Below are positions 43,501 to 52,370 of a DNA stretch of 64,000 bases, piece by piece (position 1 is the stretch's first letter; every line of letters starts with the position of its first letter). The stretch lies in the NCBI RefSeq assembly GCF_032813545.1, contig NZ_CP136514.1:62001-126000 (forward strand), given 5' to 3'. The notes under the pieces were generated by a model. That model saw only the letters and a program-made list of their open reading frames with translations, did no database searches and was not told the origin of the DNA. The translations under genes were made by a program, and so were the position numbers. Source of the DNA: Nodosilinea sp. E11 (GTDB lineage Bacteria; Cyanobacteriota; Cyanobacteriia; Phormidesmidales; Phormidesmidaceae).

Positions 43501-45125
43501 GCATTGTGGTGCTGGAGGTGGGCGATCGCGGCCTGGTCTTGGGCCTGATACTCCGGGGGCGTCAGCTCTGCCCAGTTGAGGCAATTGCCCGACTCTAGCT
43601 CCTGGCGGGTGTAGCCCAGCATCTCTAGGAAGCGATCGTTGGCGTCGCTAATGCGGCCATTGAAGTCGGTGAACATCATCCCCACTACGTTCGACTCAAA
43701 CACCCGCCGAAAGCGTAATTCACTATCCCTGAAAGCCTGTTCTGTCTGGCGGCGATCGCGAACATCGTGGAAGATGCTTTGGATGATAATTTCTCCCCCC
43801 ACTTCAATGGCCGATCCCGTGATATCTACGGGTACCCGCTGCCCATCCCGCCGCAGGATCTCAAGGTCTAAATTATGGATCCTTTTCCTCTTGACCAAGG
43901 CTGCAAAGGCTTCTGCCACGTGAGGTAAACTGTCTGGCGGATGCAGCTGGCTGAAGTGCATCCCCACCAACTCGTGGTTTTCGTACCCCAACAACTCCAC
44001 GGCTTGAGGGTTAACCTCAATCAGATATCCCCCAGGATTAGCCAGCAAAATAGCATCACTAGCGCCCTCCATCAATGCGCGGTAGCGGGCCTCTCGCCGC
44101 TGTAGCTCCTCCTCTACCGCCTTTTTGGCCGTAATCGCTTGGTTGCTCTCCGTTGTATGCCATTCCAACGCTGCCGCCTGGCTCTGTAGCAGGGCAATCC
44201 GCTCCGTCTCCAAGCGCGTCACCTTTTGCTCCAGCACTTTCGCCAGTTGGTACAGTTCGACAGGGTTAAAGACTCGCAGCAGGCTGGTTTGGGTGACAAT
44301 ACCCAGCAATTCCCCCTGCTCGCCAGCCACAACCAGCCGCCGAACCCAGCACTGCTCCATAATTTGCTGCACCTCCCATAGGGATACCTCAGGGGCAACG
44401 CTAAATACAGGACTACTCATCACCGTCTGGGCCGTGGTTTTCGTCCAACTCAGTCCCATCGACTGGAACTGCACCAGATCTCGCTCCGTCAACAGCCCCA
44501 CCGCCTGCTGGAAGGGGGCATCAGCGCTGCCTCCGGGCACCATAATCACCACCGAACTCACCCGGCGATCGGCCATCAGCCGGGCAATTTCTAGCATGGA
44601 GCGATCTGGCCCGGCCGTGAGCACCTGAGCGGTCATCACCTCGTGCACCAGCCGCAGCCGCAGTAAATCTACGGGCCGGGTCAGCTGCCGCAGGCTTTCG
44701 TGGGTGATTAGGCCCACTAGGCGATTTTGCTCATCTACAATCGGCAGATGGCGGATGTGCTGCTGTCTCAGCAGATCAATGGTGCTAATTAGGTCAACGA
44801 GGTCAGATTGACGTCGGGTGATCACCGGATGGGCCATCGCCTCTGCCACCAAAAGCTGGTCGAGGGGTTGCTGCTGGGCACTGAGGCGCACCACATCCCG
44901 CTCGGTCAAGATACCTACCACCTGGTCGTTGTCCACCACCACCACACAGCTAGAGCGAGCCTCTGGGTGTAGGCTTTCCTCAGCGGTGTGGTCGCGGTCA
45001 ATCGGGCAAAGGGTGCGAACGTCGCTCATCAGGGCGATCGCGCTCATCACCGAGCTACCTGGCTCTATGGTCAGGGGATCGTGAATAATGGCAGCTGTGA
45101 GAGCAGTGGGCTTAGGATTAGCCAT
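40557..45125 (-). CDS. Hybrid histidine kinase with four CBS, three PAS, two GAF and a receiver domain
   Basis: 1522 aa, no membrane helix, so cytoplasmic. Four CBS repeats at about 1-290 (each with a GILTERD- or GLLTERD-like end) are followed by a coiled coil. Three PAS/PAC units lie at about 350-735 (YRALMEGASDAILLANPGG; GRISDANDRFLEMLGYTRQE; FWKDRQSVILGCNQAF). Two GAF domains of phytochrome-like type follow at about 745-1095 (TLQADRVAVYQFRPDWSGDF; LLQGDRVIVFQVCP). HisKA has NMSHELRTPLNAILGM (His near residue 1130), and HATPase has VLINLLNNAVKFTPEGG and GTGLGLALV. The C-terminal receiver (about 1390-1510) has LILMDIQMPGMDG. The GAF domains lack an obvious bilin Cys context. CBS domains suggest adenine-nucleotide sensing. 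Confidence 0.93.
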   Translation of the reverse strand: MANPKPTALTAAIIHDPLTIEPGSSVMSAIALMSDVRTLCPIDRDHTAEESLHPEARSSCVVVVDNDQVVGILTERDVVRLSAQQQPLDQLLVAEAMAHPVITRRQSDLVDLISTIDLLRQQHIRHLPIVDEQNRLVGLITHESLRQLTRPVDLLRLRLVHEVMTAQVLTAGPDRSMLEIARLMADRRVSSVVIMVPGGSADAPFQQAVGLLTERDLVQFQSMGLSWTKTTAQTVMSSPVFSVAPEVSLWEVQQIMEQCWVRRLVVAGEQGELLGIVTQTSLLRVFNPVELYQLAKVLEQKVTRLETERIALLQSQAAALEWHTTESNQAITAKKAVEEELQRREARYRALMEGASDAILLANPGGYLIEVNPQAVELLGYENHELVGMHFSQLHPPDSLPHVAEAFAALVKRKRIHNLDLEILRRDGQRVPVDITGSAIEVGGEIIIQSIFHDVRDRRQTEQAFRDSELRFRRVFESNVVGMMFTDFNGRISDANDRFLEMLGYTRQELESGNCLNWAELTPPEYQAQDQAAIAHLQHHNAIDPWEKVYRHKDGHWVPVLIGVAMLSREDESCVCVVVDISDRKGYETALQDSQQLLQTVLNTVPLSVFWKDRQSVILGCNQAFATAAGFAEPADVLGKNNFDLGLPQAEAESYTADSLQVVTSGIARLGIEETITPAGSEPRWVETNKLPLRDGAGTIIGVVGTSQDITVRKQAEQTLRQQTERETVLREITQRIRQSLDLRAILNTAVEQMQHTLQADRVAVYQFRPDWSGDFIAESVHEPWVKLMNPGIQKVWEDTYLQETQGGRFQNHEAFVIPDIYQADLQSCHIELLEQFQAKAFAIAPIFSGETLWGLLAIYQNETCRQWLHWEVDLLQQIANQLAIAIQQASLYKQVQTELRERQQAEAKITQQLRQQTALELILRQIRQSLDLPELLEIATQQVQELLQGDRVIVFQVCPNGQSHIVEEAVAPDLPRLKAMHWEDETWSQDILERYWQGQPRIVPDVMDDIWTDCLVDYSQAGQIQSKMVAPILQELRSPEDHRWVSPADSNKLWGVLVVHACHTRRVWQPEEAQLLQQIANQLAIAIQQSYLFDQLQQELTERQQAQAQLTQRNEELIRATRLKDEFLANMSHELRTPLNAILGMTEALQEKDVFGPVNAKQLKALKTVERSGSHLLELINDVLDVAKIEAGQVELDCAPTAIAPLCHSSLAFIKQLALHKRIQLTLNLPANLPTLYVDERRIRQVLINLLNNAVKFTPEGGQITLEVTPLEPTLSSAAPAYLQFAVTDTGIGITPAEQQRLFQPFVQVDSALNRQYQGTGLGLALVKRIVELHQGRVGLTSDVGVGSCFTFALPCGAAIPSPEPASIASLETPSPATTSAPAPLILLAEDNEANISTIVSYLQAKNYRVEIAYNGQEALDYLQHLRPDLILMDIQMPGMDGLEAIGHIRRDPSLDEVPVIALTSLAMPGDRDRCLAAGATEYLSKPVRLKQLVEIIQTLIPQTSSIPLPIPETQHPKPSP

Positions 45126-45375
45126 GGGCTTAACCCACTTTGGCTATAAACATGCTGATATACCTATTTATTCGGTCTTCTCAATCGACCAAGTTCCTTG
45201 TTCAGTGTGCCCGCTCTGTCCCCCAATATACTTACGCAAACGCCCTGTGTAAAAATTTCGGCTAAAACACCTAATCCCTATAGACTCCACCAGGCGGTCT
45301 GCCAACTCTAGAGTATTGATAAGACTGCGCTGAGGAGCAGGCGGCGTTAGAAATCAGCGAAACAATCCGCCACCG
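45126..45375. other. Intergenic region upstream of the hybrid kinase
   Basis: No gene seen. It holds the promoter region of the leftward kinase operon, with an AT-rich segment at about 45140-45170, and then runs into the end of an IS6 remnant. Confidence 0.4.
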
Positions 45376-46077
45376 GGTTCTGTCGCAAAAACAAAATTAG
45401 GGGATGAAATCCCTCTTCCTTATCTATATCTATGCAGCGATACCGAAGATTTGGTGGATGAAAGAGATCTGTCCTGTCACATCCCCTCTATCGACATTTT
45501 GGATCTGTCCTTTGCGGATCATCGCCATCGCTTCGTACCCTTTGAGGGTGCGTCGAGCCGTATGGAAGGAGCCGAAGCCCAATCCCGGTTTGACCAAGCG
45601 CTTGATGCGGCGATGGTCTTGTTCAATCATGTTGTTGAGATACTTGACGGGACGAAGTTCGGTCTCTTCCGGAAGCGCTTTTTCTGTTTTGAGGTCATCT
45701 GCCGCCGCCGGATAGGCGGCATGCTTGTCCACGTTGATGACACGAGGAGTAGACGTGTGACGGGCTCTCAAAGCCTTTTTGAAAAAGCGTTTGGCCGCTT
45801 TGGCATCGCGCTGAGCACTCAACATAACGTCCAAGGTCTGGCCGCTGGAATCTACGGCTTGATAAAGATATTTCCATTCCCCTTTAACTTTCACGTAGGT
45901 TTCGTCCACTTTCCAGGAGTCGTTCGTCGGGCGCAGATGCGGACGACAATGCTTGTCTAGCTCCGGTCCATACTGTAAGACCCATCGATTGATCGTGCTG
46001 TGGTCAACCGACAAGCCGCGCTCTGCCATCATCTCTTCTAAGTCCCGATAGCTCAGGGCATAACGGCAATACCAGCC
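45376..46077 (-). pseudogene. IS6-family element, one end only, transposase truncated at the N-terminus
   Basis: The end GGTTCTGTCGCAAA near 45376 is the typical IS6/IS26 terminal repeat. The transposase (45430-46074) has SYRDLEEMMAERGLSVDHST, WKVDETYVKVKGEWKYLYQA with the first Asp, VINVDKHAAYP with the second Asp, and MIEQDHRRIKRL with the Glu. About 35 N-terminal residues are missing beyond WYCRYAL, where the frame meets stops. The second terminal repeat is absent. The catalytic DDE triad survives, but the element cannot transpose by itself. Confidence 0.8.
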
Positions 46078-46444
46078 CTACTACTGCATGAGATCACATC
46101 AGGCCCGAGGGATACGCCAAACAGCGCAATCTGGCCTACCTCTACGAGTACCCCCCAAACCAAGGGCACCATAGGCCCACAGCGAGTTCCTGAGAGCGTC
46201 CTAGAGCGTAGATACACCCTGAGAGCCACCCCCACTGGTAGCGCTGGGCAGTGGAGGTTTGTTTTTAAAGCACAATGCCCCAGCGCGATCGCAGTGGCCC
46301 AAAGACGTTGGCCCATGCTGCCCTGGTGACGATAGGACAGTCTCATAGGACAGTGACCACCGCAGAGGATAGTACAGGATTACTACTGCGTCTATCTTTC
46401 CTGCCTCCAATGCTGTAAACCCTTATTCTTTATAGGGTCTAGCC
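46078..46444. other. Region upstream of umuC with a possible SOS box
   Basis: No gene seen. AGTACAGGATTACT at 46371-46384 differs by one base from the cyanobacterial LexA-type consensus RGTACNNNDGTWCB and lies 61 bp before the umuC start, where an SOS operator would be expected. No umuD is recognisable upstream; it may have been lost when the IS6 end was truncated. Confidence 0.4.
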
Positions 46445-46477
46445 ATGTTCGCCCTGGTAGATTGCAACTCGTTTTTC

Positions 46478-47913
46478 GTAATTGCTCAACTCAGTAGCCA
46501 ATCCGACTGGTTTGAAGTAAGGGCGCGAGAAATGGCCTCGAAGGCAGACATACCCTGCCGCCGAGCGGTGTTCACCAGCGAGCGCACCTGGGCGAACAAC
46601 TCTGCACCCCAGTCGGAGCGAAAGCCGTGGGTGACCTTGCGAAAGACCACACTCCAACGCAAGGCTTGTTCACTGGCATTATTGGTCGGTGGTACCGTCT
46701 CATCGTCTAGGAACAGCAGCAGATGCTCCCGAATCTTCAAGTAGCGTTTGAGCAATTGCTGACCCTCGGGCGACTTGGGCTTCAAGTTCAAGATTTCCCG
46801 TAGGCTGCCTCTCAATCGAGACCGGTACTGCTGAAGGGTTGATTCAGCCAATTGATGTCGTCGTCGATTCACGGCAATGGCGCGCAGTAATAGCCGCTTC
46901 ATCCGGGGGGCAAACAGGTCATCGCCCGCATCAATGGCATACTGGCAATCCCTGAGTTGATGGGCCAGACAGACTTGCCACTGCTCAGCAGGATGGGCCT
47001 TTTGCGCACTGAATAAATCGGAGACCCAGACCTGGGGGCGGTGCCCGGCCATCGTCTCATCAATCACGGCTTTCCCCCGGCTGGGGCGAATCACATGCAG
47101 GCACACCTGCTCGTTCTGAAACACCCACTCCCACTGATTACGACCATTGAGGCGGGCACTCGTCTCATCGCTGCACACCAGACGGGCACGGCGCAGACGC
47201 TCGACAATTTGTGCCACTGGCGCGGCAAGTTGGGTTTGAACCCGCTGGAGCAGATTCGCAATTGCCCCTTCCGATATCGTCACCCCGTACAACTCCCCCA
47301 TCAGTTGGCTGAGCCGTTGATAGCTCACCGCATGACCGTACCTCAGATACGTCACCACACTGGCGATACTTTGACCAAAGGGCGAACCAGGCTCTAACCC
47401 AACTGGCACGGGGGCTTCATAGCTCTGCTGACAGCATGGACATTGACCCCCATACCGTTCTACTCGGGTCACCTGGGGCTGAACCTGGGGCAGTTCAATC
47501 CGCTCATAGACCGCTTTGAGCTGTTGATGAGCACGTTCTACCGCGTTGCCACAGTGAGGGCAACGGTTCACTCGCGCTACCACCACTTGGTCAGGCGATG
47601 CGCTCAGGTCTCGGCCACCTCCCGCTCGACCCACACTCGCCGTTCGCTCGCTTTGGCTGGGCTTAGAACCCTCTGAGTTAGGCTTAAATCCTTTCGCGGG
47701 TGGCAAACTCGAATTGCGCGACGTTTTCTTGGTGCGTTTGCCTTTTAGCCTCTCGACGTCTGCCTGCAACGCTTGCACCATCTGCCACAGCTCTCGGATC
47801 AGAGCATCTTTCTCCTCAGAACTGAGGCCTTCTAACGGCGGCAGGTCTTTCATGCCAAAAGTCTACCACTCTCCCTCATTCGCCGGTACCCGTCAACCCA
47901 GTTGAGCAATTAC
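46478..47913 (-). mobile_element. IS66-family element, copy 1, with 8-bp target duplication
   Basis: The ends are GTAATTGCTCAAC (46478) and GTTGAGCAATTAC (47901-47913), perfect 13-bp inverted repeats. CGTTTTTC is duplicated at 46470-46477 and 47914-47921. Length 1436 bp, with one transposase gene and no tnpA/tnpB, like the IS66 subgroup with a single ORF (ISBst12 type). A second copy of identical length lies inverted at 54600-56035. Confidence 0.93.
46486..47853 (-). CDS. IS66-family transposase (copy 1)
   Basis: 455 aa. The N-terminal leucine-zipper-like helix LIRELWQMVQALQADVERLK is followed by a basic linker KGKRTKKTSRNSSLPP, a zinc-finger pair (CPHCGNAVE; CPCCQQSYEAP) and the DDE-type core: CSDETSARLNGRNQWEWVF, VWVSDLFSAQ, and the C-terminal PPTNNASEQALRW with the Glu. 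All three acidic residues appear present, so it may be active. It is nearly identical to the copy at 54660-56027, with scattered substitutions. Confidence 0.93.
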   Translation of the reverse strand: MKDLPPLEGLSSEEKDALIRELWQMVQALQADVERLKGKRTKKTSRNSSLPPAKGFKPNSEGSKPSQSERTASVGRAGGGRDLSASPDQVVVARVNRCPHCGNAVERAHQQLKAVYERIELPQVQPQVTRVERYGGQCPCCQQSYEAPVPVGLEPGSPFGQSIASVVTYLRYGHAVSYQRLSQLMGELYGVTISEGAIANLLQRVQTQLAAPVAQIVERLRRARLVCSDETSARLNGRNQWEWVFQNEQVCLHVIRPSRGKAVIDETMAGHRPQVWVSDLFSAQKAHPAEQWQVCLAHQLRDCQYAIDAGDDLFAPRMKRLLLRAIAVNRRRHQLAESTLQQYRSRLRGSLREILNLKPKSPEGQQLLKRYLKIREHLLLFLDDETVPPTNNASEQALRWSVVFRKVTHGFRSDWGAELFAQVRSLVNTARRQGMSAFEAISRALTSNQSDWLLS

Positions 47914-48700
47914 CGTTTTTCGCCTCCTGTGAGAAAGTCTTCCGGCCCGACCTGGAGGGCAAGCCAGTGGTGGTGCTCTCCAACAACGATGGCTGTGTGC
48001 GCCAGGAAGTGGCGTTAAGGAATGAGTGAACGATGGATACGTCTTAACATCAGTAACTCTATCTCTTATGCAGGTAAGAGATAAGCCGTTGGGGCTAAGC
48101 ATCATAGGATGCTCTATGGTGTGAGCAGCATGCCCCTGAAAGGCGCGGTGAGGTGCGAAATAGGCCACCAAGAGGCCGTGCTTGGCTAAGAGGGAATACG
48201 GTGAATCCAACTGAAGGGGATTGACACCTACGGGTTAAACGTTGCCCCTGTCCTACCCTATTTAATCCAGGACAGCGACAGAGTCTCAACGCAATACATC
48301 CGCGCTGAGGCTGGAGTGTAGCTACAATGCAGCCGTAGTTACACTTTTGGTATGGGTTACCTGAACTACCCCATACCCACGTCGGGATACTGCAGAGCGC
48401 AGGAAAAGGTGGATTGTGTAGCCCCCGCCTAAGTTCCCTCACAGAGTCCTTAACGACAAACCTGGGAACCTCTTGAAGGACGTAACTCGTGAGCAAATGA
48501 GTACAGGCGACGAAAGTCTCCTGGAACCCACGCAAGTCCTATCGCCAAACAGCGAGTATCAGGAGGGTCGGTGTGGTCATAATAGTCGGGGGAGTCACGC
48601 CCCTCTTAAAGAGACGGTAGCGCCGTTTACAGGGCGAAGGACCACAGCTTGCGGAACGTTTCAATGCAAACTAGCTGAATGCCAACATGGGTGAAGTCTC

Positions 48701-50377
48701 GTGAACGTTAGCGAAATGCAGCGAAAACTGAGTCTATGGGCAGAACAGGACAAAGAACGAAAGTTCTATGACCTGTACTCACTGCTCGTGAATGATGACT
48801 GGCTCAAGGTGGCGCATGGCCATGTCAAACGGAACCGGGGTAGTAAGACGGCCGGAACTGACGGCATGACGATGGCAGACTTCGATGAGACACTAAAGGG
48901 CAACCTCTTGTCTTTGCGAATCGCCTTGAAAGAGGGGACGTTTGAACCCTACCCAGTGCGGAGAGTGACGATACAGCAGCGGAAACCAGACGGACGAATT
49001 AAACAACGACCGTTAGGCATCCCCGCTATCCGAGACCGGATTGTACAAGACGCTCTTCGGATGATCCTAGAGCCCATTTATGAGGCAGATTTTAGTCCTC
49101 GCTCCTATGGGTTTCGACCCAACCGTTGCACGATGGACGCCATAGCTTACATCGTGAATCAACTACGGGCTCGCAACGGACACTACTTCTGGATCATTAA
49201 GGGAGACATTGCCTCGTACTTTGATACCGTCCAGCACCGCATTCTCATGCGACTGCTCAGACGGCGGGTCAAAGACGAGAAACTCCTGAAATTGACCTGG
49301 CAGTTCCTGCGGGCAGGAGTAATGGAGGGCAAGCTCTTTCGGGAGACCCAACAGGGAACCCCGCAAGGCGGAATTCTAAGTCCACTGCTAGCCAACATAT
49401 ACCTCCATGAATTGGATGACTATATGCAGGGCTATACCGGCCTAAGCCCTTATTTCAAGGCGAAGCGGAGAAAGGCAAGGGACGCGAATTTCCTGTACGT
49501 GCGTTATGCCGACGATTTTATCGTGATGTGTAATGGCACCAAAGCCCAAGCCCTCCACATGAAACAAGAACTACAGGCGTTCTTGAAAGCCAAGCTCAAC
49601 TTAAACTTGGCCATGGACAAGACTAAGGTCACCCATGCCAATGATGGGTTCCAGTTCCTCGGCATCTGGATTCAACGAGCTATTGGGTCACGCGGAGTGA
49701 TGGTTCCACGAACCGCCATTCCCGATGCGGCAAAGAAGCGGTTTCTAGACAAAATGAAGCTGGTTCTGAGCCCACGCACCCATCAAAGCTCGGTCAATGC
49801 CAAGCTGCTGGCGCTGAATCGGATCATCTCAGGATGGGGACGATACTACCAGTATGTGTCGAGCCCCAAGCATGTGTTTAGTCGGCTCGATGCCCAGGTG
49901 TTCTGGCTAATGGGACACTGGCTGGGCCGGAAGTACAAACTCAGCATGCCAAAGGTGATGGAAAAGTACTACCAAGGGTCAACCTTTGGGACAGATACCC
50001 ACACTCTGAGGCTGTTGAGGGAAATTCCGACCAAACGGTATCTACCCAAGCAACATGCGAATCCTTACACGGCACCGGGCCAGGCTATTCAACGGGAGGA
50101 CGTGTTCTCCTTAGATGATGCCTGGACAGGGCACGAGAGTCGAAATCGAGAAAGTATGGACTGGCGGCCTGACATCCTGGCGAGGGATGGCCATGTTTGT
50201 GCCCACTGTCGGCAATGCTACCCGGCAGCAGACCTCGAAGTTGACCACAAAAGACCTCGTGGAGCGTTTAAAGACCCTCGGGATGCGGATTATCTGGAAA
50301 ACCTTCAGTTGCTCTGCATCACCTGCCATAAGCTCAAAACTCAGCAGGATAAGCAAGTGTTGAGCCGTATGCGGTGA
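48701..50377 (+). CDS. Group II intron reverse transcriptase/maturase with HNH endonuclease
   Basis: 558 aa, starting at a GTG (48701); an ATG at 48716 is an alternative. RT landmarks: GSKTAGTDGMTMADFDETLK, YGFRPNRCTMDAIAY, GTPQGGILSPLLANIYLHELD and the catalytic LYVRYADDFIVM. Maturase domain: ISGWGRYYQYVSSPKHVFSR. HNH domain near the C-terminus: CAHCRQCYPAADLEVDHKRP, then LLCITCHKLK. All active-site residues are present, so it is likely competent for splicing and retrohoming. It differs clearly from the RT at 22794-24500, so the two introns are unrelated insertions. Confidence 0.93.
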   Translation: MNVSEMQRKLSLWAEQDKERKFYDLYSLLVNDDWLKVAHGHVKRNRGSKTAGTDGMTMADFDETLKGNLLSLRIALKEGTFEPYPVRRVTIQQRKPDGRIKQRPLGIPAIRDRIVQDALRMILEPIYEADFSPRSYGFRPNRCTMDAIAYIVNQLRARNGHYFWIIKGDIASYFDTVQHRILMRLLRRRVKDEKLLKLTWQFLRAGVMEGKLFRETQQGTPQGGILSPLLANIYLHELDDYMQGYTGLSPYFKAKRRKARDANFLYVRYADDFIVMCNGTKAQALHMKQELQAFLKAKLNLNLAMDKTKVTHANDGFQFLGIWIQRAIGSRGVMVPRTAIPDAAKKRFLDKMKLVLSPRTHQSSVNAKLLALNRIISGWGRYYQYVSSPKHVFSRLDAQVFWLMGHWLGRKYKLSMPKVMEKYYQGSTFGTDTHTLRLLREIPTKRYLPKQHANPYTAPGQAIQREDVFSLDDAWTGHESRNRESMDWRPDILARDGHVCAHCRQCYPAADLEVDHKRPRGAFKDPRDADYLENLQLLCITCHKLKTQQDKQVLSRMR

Positions 50378-50396
50378 AAGTCGCACGTACGGTTCT
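50362..50396 (+). ncRNA. Group II intron domain V
   Basis: GAGCCGTATGCGGTGAAAG pairs with the following TCGCACGTACGGTTCT, the classical domain V hairpin of bacterial group II introns, with a GAAA-type loop. It begins inside the last codons of the maturase gene. Confidence 0.9.
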
Positions 50397-50553
50397 AAAC
50401 GGGGGGGATGGTGGAAACGGAACTGCTAAGGCAGAAACCGCGCCCCGTCCCTACCCACCGTCGTGGCGCGATCGCCCGAAGCCAAGCCGCTGGTGGCCAT
50501 GCAGGCAACGCTGTACTCTATCCAAGACCTGGTGAACCGGGTGCGTATTTGCA

Positions 50554-52370
50554 TAACTTCGGGCTCTTGGCCACTTTTGGTGATCCATCTAGGGAGAGCT
50601 ATAGACAATAGGAGGATCCATTCTCACATCAGCTACCCCCATGGACCTCATCTCGCATCTACTCCCCAGCCAAACTGAATTGAGCTTGCAGCACTGGGAT
50701 TTGGATACGGTCACCCAGCAGGTCACGGTTCACCTTGTCTCTACTCAGACCGTAGCTCAGTGTCCTCTCTGTCATCGCCCGAGTCACCGTATCCATAGCC
50801 ACTACGACAGAACCCTGAAAGACTTACCTGTTGTCCAATTCAGCCTGACGATAGTGCTGACGGTCTGCAAGGTTTTCTGCCTCAATGACACCTGTCCTCG
50901 ACGGATTTTTACCGAACGCTTACCCGAAATCGTGGCCCCTTGGGCTAGGCGTACCGTTCGGTATGCTGACCATCTCAAAGCCATGGCCCTAGCGTTGGGG
51001 GGTGCCGCTGGGGCTCGCCTGAGCGAACAGGTTGGCTATAGGCATAGTCGAAACTCAATGCTGCGGGTCATTTCGAGCCTGCCGTTACCGTCTTTAACGA
51101 CCCCAAAGGTCTTAGGGGTAGACGATTTTGCCCTACGCAAAGGGCACAACTATGGCACGATTTTGGTGGATCTTGAGCAGCATCAGCCCATTGCGTTGCT
51201 TCCGGATCGCACGGCAGAAACCCTTGAACGCTGGCTCAAAGAGCATCCCGGCGTCGAAATCTTATCTCGGGACCGTTCCAAGACCTACAAGCGAGGGATG
51301 AGCCAAGGCGCACCGGATGCGATTCAAGTGGCCGACCGCTTTCATCTGTTGCACAATCTCGAAGAGACGTTGGAAACAGCATTTAAGGGACACCACTCAG
51401 TCCTCCAACAGGTTGAAAAAGACCAGTGTCAGGCGGATGGTCTCGAGGTTCCGCATCCCTTAGACCTACCTGAGGATCCACAGTCTCCCAAAGCGCTCAA
51501 CCGGGCTCATCGTTTGGAGACCTATGAGCAAACCCATGCCTTACGGCAGCAAGGATACGCCATTAAAGACATCGCCCACCATCTCGGTATTGGCAAACGG
51601 ACGGTCTACAAGTATTTGGCCGCGTCAACCTTTCCTGAACGACAACCCACTATCCATAAACAAGGAAGTGGGTTGGAGGCCTATAAACCCTATCTCCAGG
51701 ATCAATGGAATCGGGGACAGCACCAGACCAAAGCCCTCTTTCACCAGATCCAACAGCAAGGCTATCCGGGAAGTTACTCGACCCTAGCCCGCTATACCCA
51801 TCAGCTGCGTCAATTAACGGCTTCGGGCCTACCTAGCCCGGAATCTCTTAACGATTTGTCGGGCCGGGGGCCAGCCCCTCCCCGTTCAACCGCTCCTCAC
51901 AAGCCCTTGAGTGCTCGCCGAGCGGCATGGCTGATCTTACAGCGAACAGAAACCCGCACAACTGAAGATGATGTCTTATTAGAGCAGCTGGCTCAACAGC
52001 CCGAGTTATTGGGGGCTATCTCGCTGGCCCAAGGCTTTATAAATCTCGTTCGGCAGCGGCTTTCCAATCAGCTGGATGATTGGCTACAGGCGGCTAAAAC
52101 CAGCTCAATAAAAGCGTTTCAGAGCTTCGCCGAGGGATTGGAGGAGGATTATGACGCGGTCAAAGCCGCGATGACGTTAGCGGTTAGCAATGGACCAGTA
52201 GAGGGGCAGAATAATCGGCTTAAGATGCTGAAACGGCAGATGTTTGGGCGAGCTAACTTGGAGTTGTTAGAGAAGCGGTTTATTTTGACCAGCTAAACAG
52301 CTGTAATTTGAGGGCCGCAAAAGGTGCCAGTTTTGCACATCACCAAAAGTGGCCAAGAGCCCGAAGTTGA
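50554..52370 (+). mobile_element. ISL3-family element inserted in umuC
   Basis: Long terminal inverted repeats: AACTTCGGGCTCTTGG, continuing through CCACTTTTGGTGAT, on the left (50555-50584), and the reverse complement on the right (52338-52368). Both outer flanks are similar (TGCGTATTTGCA at 50542 and TGCGATTTTGCA at 52371), which may be an altered target duplication of umuC sequence. Length about 1.8 kb, with one transposase gene. Exact outer ends are uncertain by a few bases. Confidence 0.85.
50641..52296 (+). CDS. ISL3-family transposase
   Basis: 551 aa. The N-terminal zinc finger (CPLCHRPSHRIHSHY and a downstream CLNDTCPRRIFTERLP) and the DDE core are visible: VLGVDDFALRKGHNYGTILV with the first Asp, EILSRDRSKTYKRGM with the second, and the C-terminal SNGPVEGQNNRLKMLKRQMF with the Glu. 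An internal helix-turn-helix, YAIKDIAHHLGIGKRTVYKY, lies at about 300-320. The full-length frame ends 72 bp before the right inverted repeat, so the element looks intact. Confidence 0.93.
   Translation: MDLISHLLPSQTELSLQHWDLDTVTQQVTVHLVSTQTVAQCPLCHRPSHRIHSHYDRTLKDLPVVQFSLTIVLTVCKVFCLNDTCPRRIFTERLPEIVAPWARRTVRYADHLKAMALALGGAAGARLSEQVGYRHSRNSMLRVISSLPLPSLTTPKVLGVDDFALRKGHNYGTILVDLEQHQPIALLPDRTAETLERWLKEHPGVEILSRDRSKTYKRGMSQGAPDAIQVADRFHLLHNLEETLETAFKGHHSVLQQVEKDQCQADGLEVPHPLDLPEDPQSPKALNRAHRLETYEQTHALRQQGYAIKDIAHHLGIGKRTVYKYLAASTFPERQPTIHKQGSGLEAYKPYLQDQWNRGQHQTKALFHQIQQQGYPGSYSTLARYTHQLRQLTASGLPSPESLNDLSGRGPAPPRSTAPHKPLSARRAAWLILQRTETRTTEDDVLLEQLAQQPELLGAISLAQGFINLVRQRLSNQLDDWLQAAKTSSIKAFQSFAEGLEEDYDAVKAAMTLAVSNGPVEGQNNRLKMLKRQMFGRANLELLEKRFILTS

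Larger units (their letters stand above)
47997..50459 (+). mobile_element. Group II intron inserted in umuC, sense orientation
   Basis: The 5' end GTGCGCCAGG at 47997 follows the umuC codons for NNDGC. The 3' end is near 50459, because umuC resumes with GTCGTGGCGCGA (VVAR). About 700 bases of domain I-III RNA precede the ORF. Domain V is at 50362-50396, and domain VI follows around the GGAACTGCTAAGG stretch. The insertion lies between conserved umuC codons, and sense orientation would allow self-splicing. Confidence 0.85.

Noticed and set aside
46053-46410. umuD gene upstream of umuC
   Set aside because: No Ser-Lys peptidase motif or cleavage site is readable in any frame.
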